From Moorena sp. SS36440bin_2 (GTDB lineage Bacteria; Cyanobacteriota; Cyanobacteriia; Cyanobacteriales; Coleofasciculaceae), in contig WTKN01000089.1 of assembly GCA_011524395.1 (NCBI GenBank), positions 23,256 to 74,004 on the forward strand: 50,749 bases of DNA, given 5' to 3'. Made by a program: the position numbers and the translations under genes. The notes below the pieces were generated by a model. It had not been told where the DNA came from. It did not search any database and saw nothing but the letters and a program-made list of their open reading frames with translations. The number at the start of each line of letters is the position of its first letter. Within the stretch, counting starts at the first letter, position 1. This document shows positions 8,232 through 16,473 of the stretch, piece after piece.

Positions 8232-9505
8232 AATAGGGCAGCCTTAATGAATAAGTTTTAACCAAAGGTGCGCTTTCCGTGTCTTGATGCAGTCGCTCAT
8301 GGGGGGAACCCCCAAGACCGTAATGGTGCGTTTTCCGCATTAAGAATTAAATTCGCCACGGGTCGCACCTGAGGCATCGCTAGGCGAATTAAATTCGCCA
8401 CGGGTCTTGAAGTTACCGTAAGTGTAGGGTCGCCTTAATACAATAGTTTTAACCATGCATCCTCATAGCCAGTCATCTATAAAGGCTCCACTACACGCTT
8501 GGCGCGCGTCTGGGGCACCTCTTGTATGCATAGCCGACCAACTATAAAGACTGCCCCAGCGAGGGATTGCTCGCTGGGGTAACTTCTAAGCCGGTCTAAA
8601 GACGCAGGGTTCTCAGATTTCTGGATGTTTTGATAGCCAATCTGTCACCGCCTCAAGCCAATACCCCAGTATTCGTCAGTCCAATCCTCACTAACAGGCG
8701 GATTTACCCAAAAAATCAGATATAAGTTCAAAAATTGGTAGTTTTAGACTTATTGCATTTTCTAGTCAAAGTAGAAAAACGAAAGTGCGTTCGCGTAGCG
8801 TGGCCTACGGCCAATCGCTAATCTTATCAAATGATTAAAATCTGATTAATTGCAAATTAAGTAAAAACTTCATTTATTCTAACTCGAAATGCCTGACTCG
8901 AAGCTCCTGACTCCTGAGGTGCGCTTATGTCGAACTGACGTTGGCACGATATCGACTGAACACCCTAAGTAAAATTACTCAACAATTCTAGCCTATAGTT
9001 TCCAAAACCAATCCCCTTCAATTTATACAGTTAAGACTTTATATAGCGGTTATAATAGTAATTATAGACACAGGTTTTTTTACCTATTCCCTATTCCAAA
9101 GTTTACTACTACCTAATCCCTGTTTCCTGAGCCAAAGTTACCTTTACAATAACAATACAAATCGTCAAAGTCAGATAAGACAAATTGTCAACCTTTTTGG
9201 CTTTGTAATAAATCTTAAAAATTCCTGAAAAATCTACTAATACTAAGGGTTAGCTGGCTATAGTAAAACCAGGTGATATATGTGAAGTCAGGTATTCCTA
9301 TCCTTACTCTATATAGTTGCTAGCTCTACTAACTAGAGCTAGCTGCTTGGTTTGTAAACTCTGTGATTTGAGTCAATTAATTTGACACAGTTAGTTGTTT
9401 GCTGAAAAATTAGCGGTCACTAACTATATATCTGCTCAAGTCTTAGTAAATACTCAGTTAATGAGTATTTTTATCTAGGTAAATACACTAATTAGGAGAA
9501 TTGCT
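8232..9505. repeat. Gene-poor region with several hairpin repeats
   Basis: No gene of normal size is seen. Several hairpins are present. One (about 8281-8318) has ggggg/ccccc arms inside gtcttg/caagac and recurs near 16313. Two copies of aattaaattcgccacgggtc (about 8346 and 8390) include a ggcgaat/attcgcc stem. A 10 bp stem ccccagcgag/ctcgctgggg (about 8554-8579) recurs near 18341. A HIP-type repeat, gttcgcgtagcgtggcc followed by tacggccaatcgc, lies at about 8788-8819. Bases 8454-8550 hold two imperfect copies of an atgcat...ctataaag unit. The left end of the tnpB element should lie somewhere here. From 8830 to 9505 the DNA is AT-rich and I see nothing further. Confidence 0.7.
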
Positions 9506-9631
9506 GTGATTTTTGTTAAAGGAATAAAGCCCCAACAATTTTATGTTATATTATTGCTGGTCAGCCTTAATGTAATTGTTTTCATGGCTCTAATGTCAAA
9601 GATGCCCAATAATTTTATAATAGCGTTTTAG
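9506..9631 (+). CDS. Possible 41-residue membrane peptide
   Basis: A GTG start at 9506 is preceded by taggaga with a 6-7 base spacing. The 41 codons encode one hydrophobic helix (YVILLLVSLNVIVFMALM) flanked by KGIKPQQ and SKMPNN. The frame ends with TAG at 9629-9631, before an AT-rich spacer and the oxidase operon. A good ribosome site plus a clean single-span peptide argues for a real small gene, perhaps linked to the downstream membrane proteins; this is inference. It is not similar to anything I recognise. Confidence 0.4.
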   Translation: MIFVKGIKPQQFYVILLLVSLNVIVFMALMSKMPNNFIIAF

Positions 9632-9671
9632 TAAGTATATTATTCTTACTATTTTTGATTATTATTAATAC

Positions 9672-9759
9672 GTTGGTAGTGGTAAATATGTAATGAATTA
9701 GCTACAGTAAGCGTAAACGTTTCGGGGGTTAAAATCACTACTTGTGTACCACTACCAAC
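9672..9759 (+). promoter_or_regulatory. Perfect 13 bp inverted repeat upstream of the oxidase operon
   Basis: gttggtagtggta (9672-9684) and taccactaccaac (9747-9759) are exact reverse complements 62 bases apart, ending 31 bp before the first gene of the operon. The loop contains a smaller aaacgttt palindrome. It could be a leader-RNA hairpin or paired operator sites; no T-run follows, so it is not a simple terminator. Confidence 0.6.
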
Positions 9760-9790
9760 AATTCCTCATTGAAACCTCATTGAGAACAAT

Positions 9791-10288
9791 ATGCTAGAGT
9801 ATCTCCCCCCACTCAACGATCACAACTTGCCGTATCCCGATACAATTCATCCAATCGTGGTTCATTTTGTGATTGCCATGGTATTGTTTGCCGTCTTTTG
9901 TGACGTTATCGGCTACTTTAGCCGTAATTATCGTCTGTATGAGGTAAGTTGGTGGAATTTATTTTTTGCGACTATTTCTATCTTTATTGCTGTTATTTTT
10001 GGGCAAATTGAAGCCGGATTAGCAGAGCCTTACACAGCAGCAGAGGGAACATTGAACCTACATACGCTGATTGGCTGGTCTCTATCTGGCATCATTGCAG
10101 CGGTAACAGCATGGCGCTACATTATTCGTTCTCGCAATCCCAAAGAGTTACCCATCCCTTTTTTGGGAGTGGGGGCGTTGTTAGTAGGGTTAGTGTTTGT
10201 CCAGGTCTACCTGGGTGACTTACTGGTTTGGGTTTATGGATTGCATACTGTTCCGGTAGTAGAAGGGACTCGGGAGGGCTTGTTGTAA
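9791..10288 (+). CDS. DUF2231-type membrane protein 1 of the oxidase operon
   Basis: 165 residues with four predicted membrane segments and the DUF2231 signature near the N-terminus: LPYPDTIHPIVVHFVIAM, in which a histidine pair sits before the first helix. A second conserved part is LNLHTLIGWSLSG. Conserved membrane histidines suggest a heme or quinone role, but none is proven. The stop codon overlaps the next start (TAATG), showing translational coupling. Paired DUF2231 genes directly ahead of coxBAC-like genes suggest an accessory part in the oxidase (inference). Confidence 0.8.
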   Translation: MLEYLPPLNDHNLPYPDTIHPIVVHFVIAMVLFAVFCDVIGYFSRNYRLYEVSWWNLFFATISIFIAVIFGQIEAGLAEPYTAAEGTLNLHTLIGWSLSGIIAAVTAWRYIIRSRNPKELPIPFLGVGALLVGLVFVQVYLGDLLVWVYGLHTVPVVEGTREGLL

Positions 10289-10893
10289 TGAGTTCAAACC
10301 TAATTGACCAACTAGGGAGCCAATTGGGAGCCAATGGCTTGCCTTACCCGATTCCGATTCATCCCAATCTGGTACATCTAACCCTTGGTTTATTTATCGT
10401 GGCCATCGGCTTTGATATCGTTGGGGTTTTGTTTCCCCTGGAAAAGCCAGTGTTTAAGATACTGGCAATTCCTGCTACAAGATCCAATTTTTTTGATGTC
10501 GGCTGGTACAACATGCTGGCAGCAGCAGTGGTTACTTTCTTCACTGTTGCTGCCGGTTTCTATGAAATTATGCTGGCAGACCCACCCACAGAGGTTAGAA
10601 GTGCCTGGGGATTACAGGCCATGGAAACCATGCTTTGGCATGGAGTTGGCGGAGTCTTGCTGCTGCTGCTGATTGTAGCAATGACAGTATGGCGAGGATT
10701 TCAGCGATTTGTTTGGAATAAGGATAGAGCCAGACAGGTACAATGGACCTATTTGTTAGCGGGACTAGGGATTTTCGCACTGATGTTTGTTCACGGTACC
10801 CTGGGAGCGCAACTGGCGGCAGATTTTGGCCTACACATTAGCGCCGATCGCCTGTTGAGACTGGGAGAAGATCCAAACTTACTGTTGAAATAG
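10288..10893 (+). CDS. DUF2231-type membrane protein 2 of the oxidase operon
   Basis: 201 residues from the ATG that overlaps the previous stop; an earlier in-frame ATG at 10228 would overlap that gene by 60 bp and adds nonsense sequence. The N-terminal signature LPYPIPIHPNLVHLTLGLF matches the upstream paralogue. Four hydrophobic helices follow, with YNMLAAAVVTFFTVAAGFYE and an HGVGGVLLLLL helix carrying histidine. It ends 8 bp before ctaC, so it is part of the same transcript. The role is unknown; membrane histidines at equivalent places in both copies fit a shared cofactor or a heterodimer (inference). Confidence 0.8.
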   Translation: MSSNLIDQLGSQLGANGLPYPIPIHPNLVHLTLGLFIVAIGFDIVGVLFPLEKPVFKILAIPATRSNFFDVGWYNMLAAAVVTFFTVAAGFYEIMLADPPTEVRSAWGLQAMETMLWHGVGGVLLLLLIVAMTVWRGFQRFVWNKDRARQVQWTYLLAGLGIFALMFVHGTLGAQLAADFGLHISADRLLRLGEDPNLLLK

Positions 10894-10901
10894 ATAGGCT
10901 T

Positions 10902-11843
10902 ATGAATATTCGCAGGATTTTGACCTTGGTTGTCGTTGCGATCGCATTAGCTGGGATTAGTCTATGGATGGGTCAACAGGCTTACTCTTGGTTTCCTCCG
11001 CAAGCTTCAGCTGAATCCCTGCTAGTTGACGATTTATTCAGTTTCCTGGTGACACTGGGAACCTTTATTTTCTTAGGAGTAGTAGGAACCCTAACCTATT
11101 CAGTCTTGTTTCAGCAAGCAGGCAAGTATGACATCAGTGATGGTCCACCCATTGAAGGAAACATCACCCTGGAAATCGTCTGGACAGCGATTCCCTTAGC
11201 CTTAGTAATTTGGATTGCAGCCTACAGCTACCAGGTCTACGACCAGATGTCGATTCTCGGTCCGATGGAGCATGTTCATCTAGAAATGGCAACCGCTGAG
11301 GCTGCACCCATCGAGTCAAGCCCTCACTCACAAATGCCTGAGTCCAACGAACCAATAGAGCGTATCGAAGTCTTGTCTCGTCAGTGGGCGTGGGAATTTC
11401 GCTATCCCGAGCAAAGTATCAGCAGCACAGAACTGCATTTACCCAACAACCATCGCATCAAGCTTACCCTCAAATCAGAAGATGTGATACATGGGTTTTA
11501 TATTCCCGCCTTTCGAGTCAAGCAGGATATTATACCAAATCAGGCGATCGAGTTTGAATTTACTCCCATTCGGGAAGGCAACTATCGGTTGCGGGATTCT
11601 CAATACAGTGGGACTTACTTTGCAGCAATGCAGGCGGATGTGGTAGTAGAGTCCCCAGAATCCTATCAGCAGTGGCTTGCTCAAGCAGCGGTTCAACCCC
11701 CCACAGCAGCCTACAATCCAGCCTTCGAGGAATATCGTCGAGCCTCTGAAACAGCAATTAATGCAGGCTGGAAAACGGTGGTTCCAGCTGCGCCTCCTAT
11801 GGTGAATTACTCCGGTTCAAATATCCAAAACAAAGGATTATGA
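10902..11843 (+). CDS. ctaC: Heme-copper oxidase subunit II lacking CuA ligands (ARTO type)
   Basis: 313 residues: a signal-like N-terminal helix (5-27), two membrane helices (about 45-68 and 90-108), then a periplasmic cupredoxin domain. DVIHGFYIPAFRVKQDIIPN is typical of subunit II. The CuA loop is altered. In the family it reads CxExCGxxHxxM; here it is DSQYSGTYFAAM, so the cysteines become Asp232 and Ser236 and the second histidine becomes Phe240. His197 and Met243 remain. Without CuA the enzyme cannot take electrons from cytochrome c in the usual way. It therefore resembles the cyanobacterial alternative respiratory terminal oxidase, which is thought to use plastoquinol. The stop overlaps ctaD by 4 bp. 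Confidence 0.92.
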   Translation: MNIRRILTLVVVAIALAGISLWMGQQAYSWFPPQASAESLLVDDLFSFLVTLGTFIFLGVVGTLTYSVLFQQAGKYDISDGPPIEGNITLEIVWTAIPLALVIWIAAYSYQVYDQMSILGPMEHVHLEMATAEAAPIESSPHSQMPESNEPIERIEVLSRQWAWEFRYPEQSISSTELHLPNNHRIKLTLKSEDVIHGFYIPAFRVKQDIIPNQAIEFEFTPIREGNYRLRDSQYSGTYFAAMQADVVVESPESYQQWLAQAAVQPPTAAYNPAFEEYRRASETAINAGWKTVVPAAPPMVNYSGSNIQNKGL

Positions 11844-13528
11844 CCAATCTTTCTTCGGTTGACGCGATCGCATCCTTGGGCAAACAGCCCTCGCCAGGTA
11901 CCCCTGAAGACTGGAAACGGTTTTTCAGCTTCAGCACCGATCACAAAGTGATTGGGATTCAGTATATTGTCACCTCTTTTTTCTTTTTTCTCATTGGTGG
12001 AATCTTTGCCATGATCGTCCGGGGTGAACTGATTACCCCAGAGGCCGATCTGGTCGATCGCACGGTCTACAATGCTATGTTTACCCTCCACGGAACAGTA
12101 ATGCTGTTCTTGTGGACTTTTCCAGTGTTAGCCGGGCTGGCCAATTACCTAGTACCCCTGATGATTGGGGCACGGGATATGGCATTTCCCCGGCTGAATG
12201 CCCTGGCCTTTTGGATGGTGCCCGTCTTTGGGATTGTCCTAATGGGAAGCTTTTTAGCTCCAGGAGGCCCAGCCCAGGCAGGTTGGTGGTCTTATCCACC
12301 CGTGAGCCTGCAAAACCCCACTGGTGCTTTGATTAACGGTCAATTCCTCTGGCTACTAGCCGTGGCGCTTTCGGGGATATCCTCTATTCTGGGAGCCGTC
12401 AACATCGTAACCACCATTATTCGGATGCGATCGCCTGGAATGACCTTTTTCCGAATGCCTGTCTTTGTCTGGGCTGTACTCAGTGCCCAGATTATTCAAT
12501 TATTTGGCTTACCTGCCCTGACTGCTGGAGCCATCATGCTGTTGTTTGATTTAACCCTAGGCACCAGCTTTTTTGACCCTGCCAAAGGGGGCGATCCCAT
12601 TCTGTTCCAGCACTTTTTCTGGTTCTACTCTCACCCAGCCGTTTACGTAATTATCTTACCAATCTTTGGCATTTTTTCAGAAATATTCCCAGTTTACGCC
12701 CGCAAGCCCCTTTTTGGTTACAAAGTAGTTGCTATTTCATCCCTAATTATTGTTGGGTTGAGCGCTATAGTCTGGGTGCATCACATGTTTGCTAGCGGCA
12801 CTCCCGGATGGATGCGGATGCTGTTTATGTTCTCCACAATGTTGATTTCCGTGCCAACTGGCATAAAAGTCTTTGCCTGGGTAGCAACCATTTGGGGAGG
12901 CAAACTCAGACTAACCAGCGCCATGCTTTTCGGACTAGGTGGCTTAGTGATGTTCGTATTTGCGGGCATTACTGGCATTATGTTAGCAGCCGTTCCAGTA
13001 GATATTCACGTCAACAACACCTATTTCGTTGTTGGTCACTTTCACTACGTTATCTATGGCGCAACAGTTATGGGGATTTATGCCGCCTTCTACCATTGGT
13101 TCCCCAAAATGACAGGGCGCATGTATAACGAAGGATTGGGAAAACTTCACTTTGCCCTAACTTTTATTGGAGCTAATCTCAATTTCTTCCCCATGCACCC
13201 ATTAGGACTGCAAGGAATGCCCCGCCGAGTTGCGTCCTACGATCCCGAATTTGCCTTTTGGAATGTGGTTGCTAGCATTGGAGCCTTCCTGTTGGGCATG
13301 TCTACTTTGCCCTTTATCCTCAATATGGTCGGTTCCTGGGTACAAGGAGAAAAAGCACCACCCAATCCCTGGCGGGCAATTGGGATAGAATGGCTTGTCT
13401 CCTCCCCGCCCAGTCACGAGAACTTTGAAGAGTTGCCTGTGGTGATTGCCGAACCCTATGGCTATGGCAAATCTGAACCTTTGCTTTCTAACCCTGATGC
13501 CCTAGAAGTTAGCCATGAACCCAACTGA
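11840..13528 (+). CDS. ctaD: Heme-copper oxidase subunit I
   Basis: 562 residues, 12 membrane helices. All cofactor ligands are present: His84 in MFTLHGTVMLF (low-spin heme), His265 with the cross-linked Tyr269 in WFYSHPAVYV, the pair His314-His315 in VHHMFASG (CuB), and His400/His402 in VVGHFHYVIYG (high-spin and low-spin hemes). It is the catalytic subunit, reducing oxygen to water while pumping protons. The ATG lies inside the ctaC end (ATGA). Its partner subunit II lacks CuA, so this is a quinol-type member (ctaDII-like). A HIP1 site near 12427 and normal codon use fit a resident gene. Confidence 0.96.
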   Translation: MTNLSSVDAIASLGKQPSPGTPEDWKRFFSFSTDHKVIGIQYIVTSFFFFLIGGIFAMIVRGELITPEADLVDRTVYNAMFTLHGTVMLFLWTFPVLAGLANYLVPLMIGARDMAFPRLNALAFWMVPVFGIVLMGSFLAPGGPAQAGWWSYPPVSLQNPTGALINGQFLWLLAVALSGISSILGAVNIVTTIIRMRSPGMTFFRMPVFVWAVLSAQIIQLFGLPALTAGAIMLLFDLTLGTSFFDPAKGGDPILFQHFFWFYSHPAVYVIILPIFGIFSEIFPVYARKPLFGYKVVAISSLIIVGLSAIVWVHHMFASGTPGWMRMLFMFSTMLISVPTGIKVFAWVATIWGGKLRLTSAMLFGLGGLVMFVFAGITGIMLAAVPVDIHVNNTYFVVGHFHYVIYGATVMGIYAAFYHWFPKMTGRMYNEGLGKLHFALTFIGANLNFFPMHPLGLQGMPRRVASYDPEFAFWNVVASIGAFLLGMSTLPFILNMVGSWVQGEKAPPNPWRAIGIEWLVSSPPSHENFEELPVVIAEPYGYGKSEPLLSNPDALEVSHEPN

Positions 13529-14150
13529 AATCGATCCATCACTCACCTCTGGTTTAATACCGAGTCAGACCCATACCTCTGATCGGACAGCAGAACATAG
13601 CCATGATGAAGCGGGCAAGAGCATGTTTGGCTTCATCATCTTCTTGCTCTCGGAAAGTGTTATCTTCCTGAGCTTCTTTGCTGGATACATTGTTTACAAG
13701 ACTACCACAGCCGACTGGCTCCCTACCGGTGTCACAGGGCTAGAAATTAAAGAGCCAGCTATTAATACTGTAGTGCTGGTGTCTAGTAGTTTCGTAATTT
13801 ACATTGCCGAACGATATCTCCATGCCAAAAATCTGTGGGGCTTTCGGGCATTCTGGCTCTTGACCATGGCAATGGGAAGCTACTTTTTATATGGTCAGGC
13901 AGTGGAATGGAGCAGTCTCCCCTTCGGATTTACCGATGGCGTATTTGGCGGCACCTTTTATTTGCTCACCGGGTTTCATGGTTTGCACGTGCTCACAGGA
14001 GTCTTGCTGCAATTGATTATGCTGGGACGCTCCTTCATTCCCGGTAACTACGACAACGGTGAGTTTGGGGTTGCTGCCACCTCCCTGTTCTGGCATTTTG
14101 TCGATGTGATCTGGATTATTTTGTTTGTGCTGATTTACATTTGGCAGTAG
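13515..14150 (+). CDS. ctaE: Heme-copper oxidase subunit III
   Basis: 211 residues with five hydrophobic helices after a polar N-terminus. Diagnostic segments are MFGFIIFLLSESVIFLSFFA, YLLTGFHGLHVLTGVLLQL and SLFWHFVDVIWIILFVLIYI. The gene overlaps ctaD by 14 bp, so the three subunits are translated together. Subunit III stabilises the core in the membrane. The start at MNPTEIDP is chosen because it is the first ATG and the family has a variable polar N-terminus. Confidence 0.94.
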   Translation: MNPTEIDPSLTSGLIPSQTHTSDRTAEHSHDEAGKSMFGFIIFLLSESVIFLSFFAGYIVYKTTTADWLPTGVTGLEIKEPAINTVVLVSSSFVIYIAERYLHAKNLWGFRAFWLLTMAMGSYFLYGQAVEWSSLPFGFTDGVFGGTFYLLTGFHGLHVLTGVLLQLIMLGRSFIPGNYDNGEFGVAATSLFWHFVDVIWIILFVLIYIWQ

Positions 14151-14161
14151 CGTTATTCTTA

Positions 14162-14190
14162 GGTTGGGTGAGCGGAAGCGTAACCCAACC
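14162..14190 (+). terminator. Hairpin after the oxidase operon
   Basis: ggttgggt (14162-14169) pairs with acccaacc (14183-14190) around a 13-base loop, 11 bp after the ctaE stop. No T-run follows, so it may be a repeat-type hairpin that stabilises the mRNA end rather than a strong terminator. Confidence 0.5.
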
Positions 14191-14233
14191 AGGTAAGGCT
14201 TTCGTCAGGTTTAGTGAGATTTCCAATAAAAAA

Positions 14234-14656
14234 ATGCTCTATGAAACTGACATCATCAAATGGGTTGAACAACAAGTTTACCTGATCAAAGAACAACGAT
14301 ATAGTGAAGTAGACTGGGTGAATCTCCTAGAAGAGATTGAAGACTTGGGTAAACGAGAGCGAGACCGCTTTTTATCTTCTATTCGTTTAACGATTCAACA
14401 TCTGTTGAAATGGGAATATCAACCTGAAAAACGGTCTAGGTCTTGGGAAATCACCATCAAACGAGAGCGCAATAACCTTAAACGCTATCTCAGAGATACT
14501 CCTAGTTTAAAGCGATACTGGGCAGATTTATCAAAAGTTTATAGTGATGCGAGAGCCGACGCTGCTAATGAAACCGGAATTTCCGATTGGGATTTTCCTG
14601 ACCACTGTCCCTATTCCCCTGAGCAAATCCAATCAGATTGGTTTCCTCCAAATTAG
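14234..14656 (+). CDS. DUF29 family protein
   Basis: 140 residues from the ATG at 14234; an upstream in-frame ATG at 14141 would overlap ctaE and read through the hairpin repeat, so it is rejected. The start MLYETDIIKWVEQQVYLIK, then DWVNLLEEIEDLGKRERD and HLLKWEYQPEKRSRSWEITI, match the cyanobacterial DUF29 pattern. It is a soluble all-helical protein of unknown function, very common in multiple copies in filamentous cyanobacteria. xisI follows after 10 bp and is probably co-transcribed. Confidence 0.82.
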   Translation: MLYETDIIKWVEQQVYLIKEQRYSEVDWVNLLEEIEDLGKRERDRFLSSIRLTIQHLLKWEYQPEKRSRSWEITIKRERNNLKRYLRDTPSLKRYWADLSKVYSDARADAANETGISDWDFPDHCPYSPEQIQSDWFPPN

Positions 14657-14666
14657 AGGTCAAACA

Positions 14667-15002
14667 ATGGATACCCAAACGACCTATCGAGAACTAATAA
14701 AACAAGTTATTCTAAAATACGCTCAATTTCGCCCCTCTCATGGAGACATCCGACTTGATCCCATTTTTGACGAAACACGAGAGCACTATGGATTAATGCA
14801 GGTAGGATGGTCACAGGGAAAAAGAATCAGAGGAAACCTAATATATATTACTCTAAAAAATACTAAAATTTATATTGAATATGATGGAATAGAAACCGGT
14901 ATCACTACTGATTTAATTAATGCTGGCATCAATAAAGAAAATATTGTTTTAGCTTTCTATCCTTCCGAAATGCGTCAGCAAACTGAATTTGCCGTCAATT
15001 AA
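14667..15002 (+). CDS. xisI: XisI-like protein
   Basis: 111 residues from the ATG at 14667; an earlier ATG in frame lies inside the DUF29 gene. Typical XisI features are YRELIKQVILKYAQFRPSHG, IRLDPIFDETREHYGLMQVG and the late IVLAFYPSEMRQQTEFA. XisI was named as a control factor for fdxN element excision in Anabaena and normally follows xisH. No xisH is present here; DUF29 takes its place. Many genomic XisI copies are orphan genes, so a link to recombination is not assured. Confidence 0.85.
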   Translation: MDTQTTYRELIKQVILKYAQFRPSHGDIRLDPIFDETREHYGLMQVGWSQGKRIRGNLIYITLKNTKIYIEYDGIETGITTDLINAGINKENIVLAFYPSEMRQQTEFAVN

Positions 15003-15051
15003 AATTTATTCGTGTTTGATAAAATCAAGGCTATAACCAATTTAATTTTAA

Positions 15052-15486
15052 ATGACCATGGATAGAAAAGACAGGTTGCCGCTTCTAGGATTAGGGTTGA
15101 CTATTAGCTTAATATTAGTGGGTTGTAATCCCTCTGATGATGCGTTAGAAAAATCTCGTTATCAACCCTTGAATCTAGCTGAGATAAAAGGTAAGGGAAT
15201 AGGAGATGATCCGCAAGCGATCGCATTAGACTTATTTGGTAATAAAGAAACCGTCGAGAGTGAGTTTACTGAAGAAATAAAGGTAATTGATCAGCAAGCT
15301 TTTGAAAAAATCGTGATTCTGACCCAGATGAATCTACCTGATGACAAAATTAGGGGCAAGCGTTATCGACTTGAGTTTAAATTCGATCAATCTACCGGTA
15401 AATGGAATTTAAAAGAAGCAGGTCGTCAACAGTCCTGTTATAAAAGTGAGAAACCTAAAGATTGGACAATTGAGCCTTGTCCCTAG
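15052..15486 (+). CDS. Putative lipoprotein, cyanobacterial unknown
   Basis: 144 residues. A positively charged start (MTMDRKDR) precedes a hydrophobic stretch and a lipobox ILVGC near residue 25, so the mature protein is probably lipid-anchored. The rest is polar, with a conserved-looking QAIALDLFG and a late RYRLEFKFDQSTGKWNLKEAG. Two more cysteines near the C-terminus (SCYK, EPCP) may form a disulfide bond. ATG at 15052 or 15058 could be used. I do not recognise the family. Confidence 0.6.
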   Translation: MTMDRKDRLPLLGLGLTISLILVGCNPSDDALEKSRYQPLNLAEIKGKGIGDDPQAIALDLFGNKETVESEFTEEIKVIDQQAFEKIVILTQMNLPDDKIRGKRYRLEFKFDQSTGKWNLKEAGRQQSCYKSEKPKDWTIEPCP

Positions 15487-15531
15487 CTAAACTTGTCGAT
15501 AGCGTTTATCGTAGTTATGAGGTAAGCATTT

Positions 15532-15768
15532 ATGTCAATCAGCACCGAAGCTATCAAGCAAGACCTGGATCTACTTACTGCTGAACAACTTCAGCAAGTC
15601 GCTGATTTTATTGCATTTCTTAAGTTTCAAGATAAACGTCGTCGGATTGTTCTTGATCCTGCTCATTTAAAAGCCCTTGCTCATGAGTTTGCTGAGGAAG
15701 ACTGCGCTCTTGCTGAAGTGGGAATGAGCGATTATGCCGCAAGTCTTGATCAAGAAGATAAGCTATGA
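15532..15768 (+). CDS. Antitoxin of a MazEF-like pair
   Basis: 78 residues. The N-terminal part STEAIKQDLDLLTAEQLQQV resembles DUF2281-type antitoxins. The acidic C-terminus (EEDCALAEVGMSDYAASLDQ) is the usual toxin-wrapping tail. Its stop overlaps the mazF start by 4 bp (ATGA), the standard antitoxin-first arrangement. A classical MazE AbrB-fold is not evident. Confidence 0.7.
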   Translation: MSISTEAIKQDLDLLTAEQLQQVADFIAFLKFQDKRRRIVLDPAHLKALAHEFAEEDCALAEVGMSDYAASLDQEDKL

Positions 15769-16118
15769 CCAATCAATATCAGCGTGGGGATATCTGGGTA
15801 GCTAATCTCAATCCAACTCAAGGTTCTGAGCAAGCAGGTATTCGTCCTGTCATTATTTTTCAAAATGACATTGTTTCCCAGTTCTCTACAACAATTATTG
15901 CAATTCCTCTAACGACAAATCAACGCCGCGCTTCATTACCAATTTGTGTTCAAATTGCACAAGGAGAGGGTGGATTAGCTCAAGATTCTGTTGCACTGTG
16001 TTTCCAAATGCGAGTGCTTGACAAAAGTCGTTTAATTCAACAACTGGGGCACCTGAGTCCTAAAACAGTTGCTCAATTAGAAGAAGTGGTTTTGCTAACA
16101 CTTGGATATGAGCTATAA
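15765..16118 (+). CDS. mazF: MazF/PemK-type endoribonuclease toxin
   Basis: 117 residues. The family hallmarks are all present: YQRGDIWVANLNPTQGSEQAG near the N-terminus is the PemK/MazF signature (split here as RGDIWVANL and P-x-GSE-x-x-G-x-RPV), then VIIFQND and IAIPLTT. A late segment, ALCFQMRVLDKSRL, includes the conserved D-x-x-R-L. MazF toxins cut mRNA at specific triplets. Length is normal and no truncation is seen, so the pair is probably functional. Confidence 0.9.
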   Translation: MTNQYQRGDIWVANLNPTQGSEQAGIRPVIIFQNDIVSQFSTTIIAIPLTTNQRRASLPICVQIAQGEGGLAQDSVALCFQMRVLDKSRLIQQLGHLSPKTVAQLEEVVLLTLGYEL

Positions 16119-16473
16119 ATCCTGCTTTCCATAAGATAATCCACCTATCCAAAACTGCGATCGCGTAGCGTGGCCTACGGCCAATCGCTAATTTTCTAAG
16201 GTATGTTAATTAAGTAACGCACCTATCCTCAAAAATATCACAAGTCAGTGATCATCTGTAACTCCTGAACTCCTGCAAGCGCACTACACATTCAGAGGTT
16301 TGACATTGTCTTGATGCAGTCGCTCATGGGGGAAACCCCCAAGACCGCGCTGCATCGCTCCTAAACTCCGAAACGTGAGTCTAGCTGACTTCTGACTTCT
16401 GACTTCTGACTTCTGACTTCTGACTTCTGACTTCTGACTTCCCACTTCCCACTTCAAACTTCGGACTTTTACT
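16119..16473. repeat. Repeat-rich spacer before the GMC gene
   Basis: It holds a HIP-type hairpin repeat (about 16159-16193: gcgatcgcgtagcgtggcc then tacggccaatcgc). A second copy of the hairpin seen near 8281, with ggggg/ccccc arms, lies at about 16312-16345. A heptamer array ttctgac of about seven units (about 16386-16440) follows and degenerates into cttcccac units. No gene is seen; the GMC promoter must lie within or between these repeats. Confidence 0.8.

Noticed and set aside
8232-9505. tRNA or other structural RNA gene in the long gene-poor region
   Set aside because: Only repeat hairpins were found; no cloverleaf with TTC/GGTTCGA-type arms was seen here or in the other long gaps.
10122-14096. 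Several open frames of 60-100 codons on either strand within the oxidase operon
   Set aside because: All overlap genes with unmistakable oxidase motifs.
16386-16440. Possible CRISPR array at the ttctgac run and the other arrays
   Set aside because: Units are seven bases long with no spacers, and no cas gene is present.
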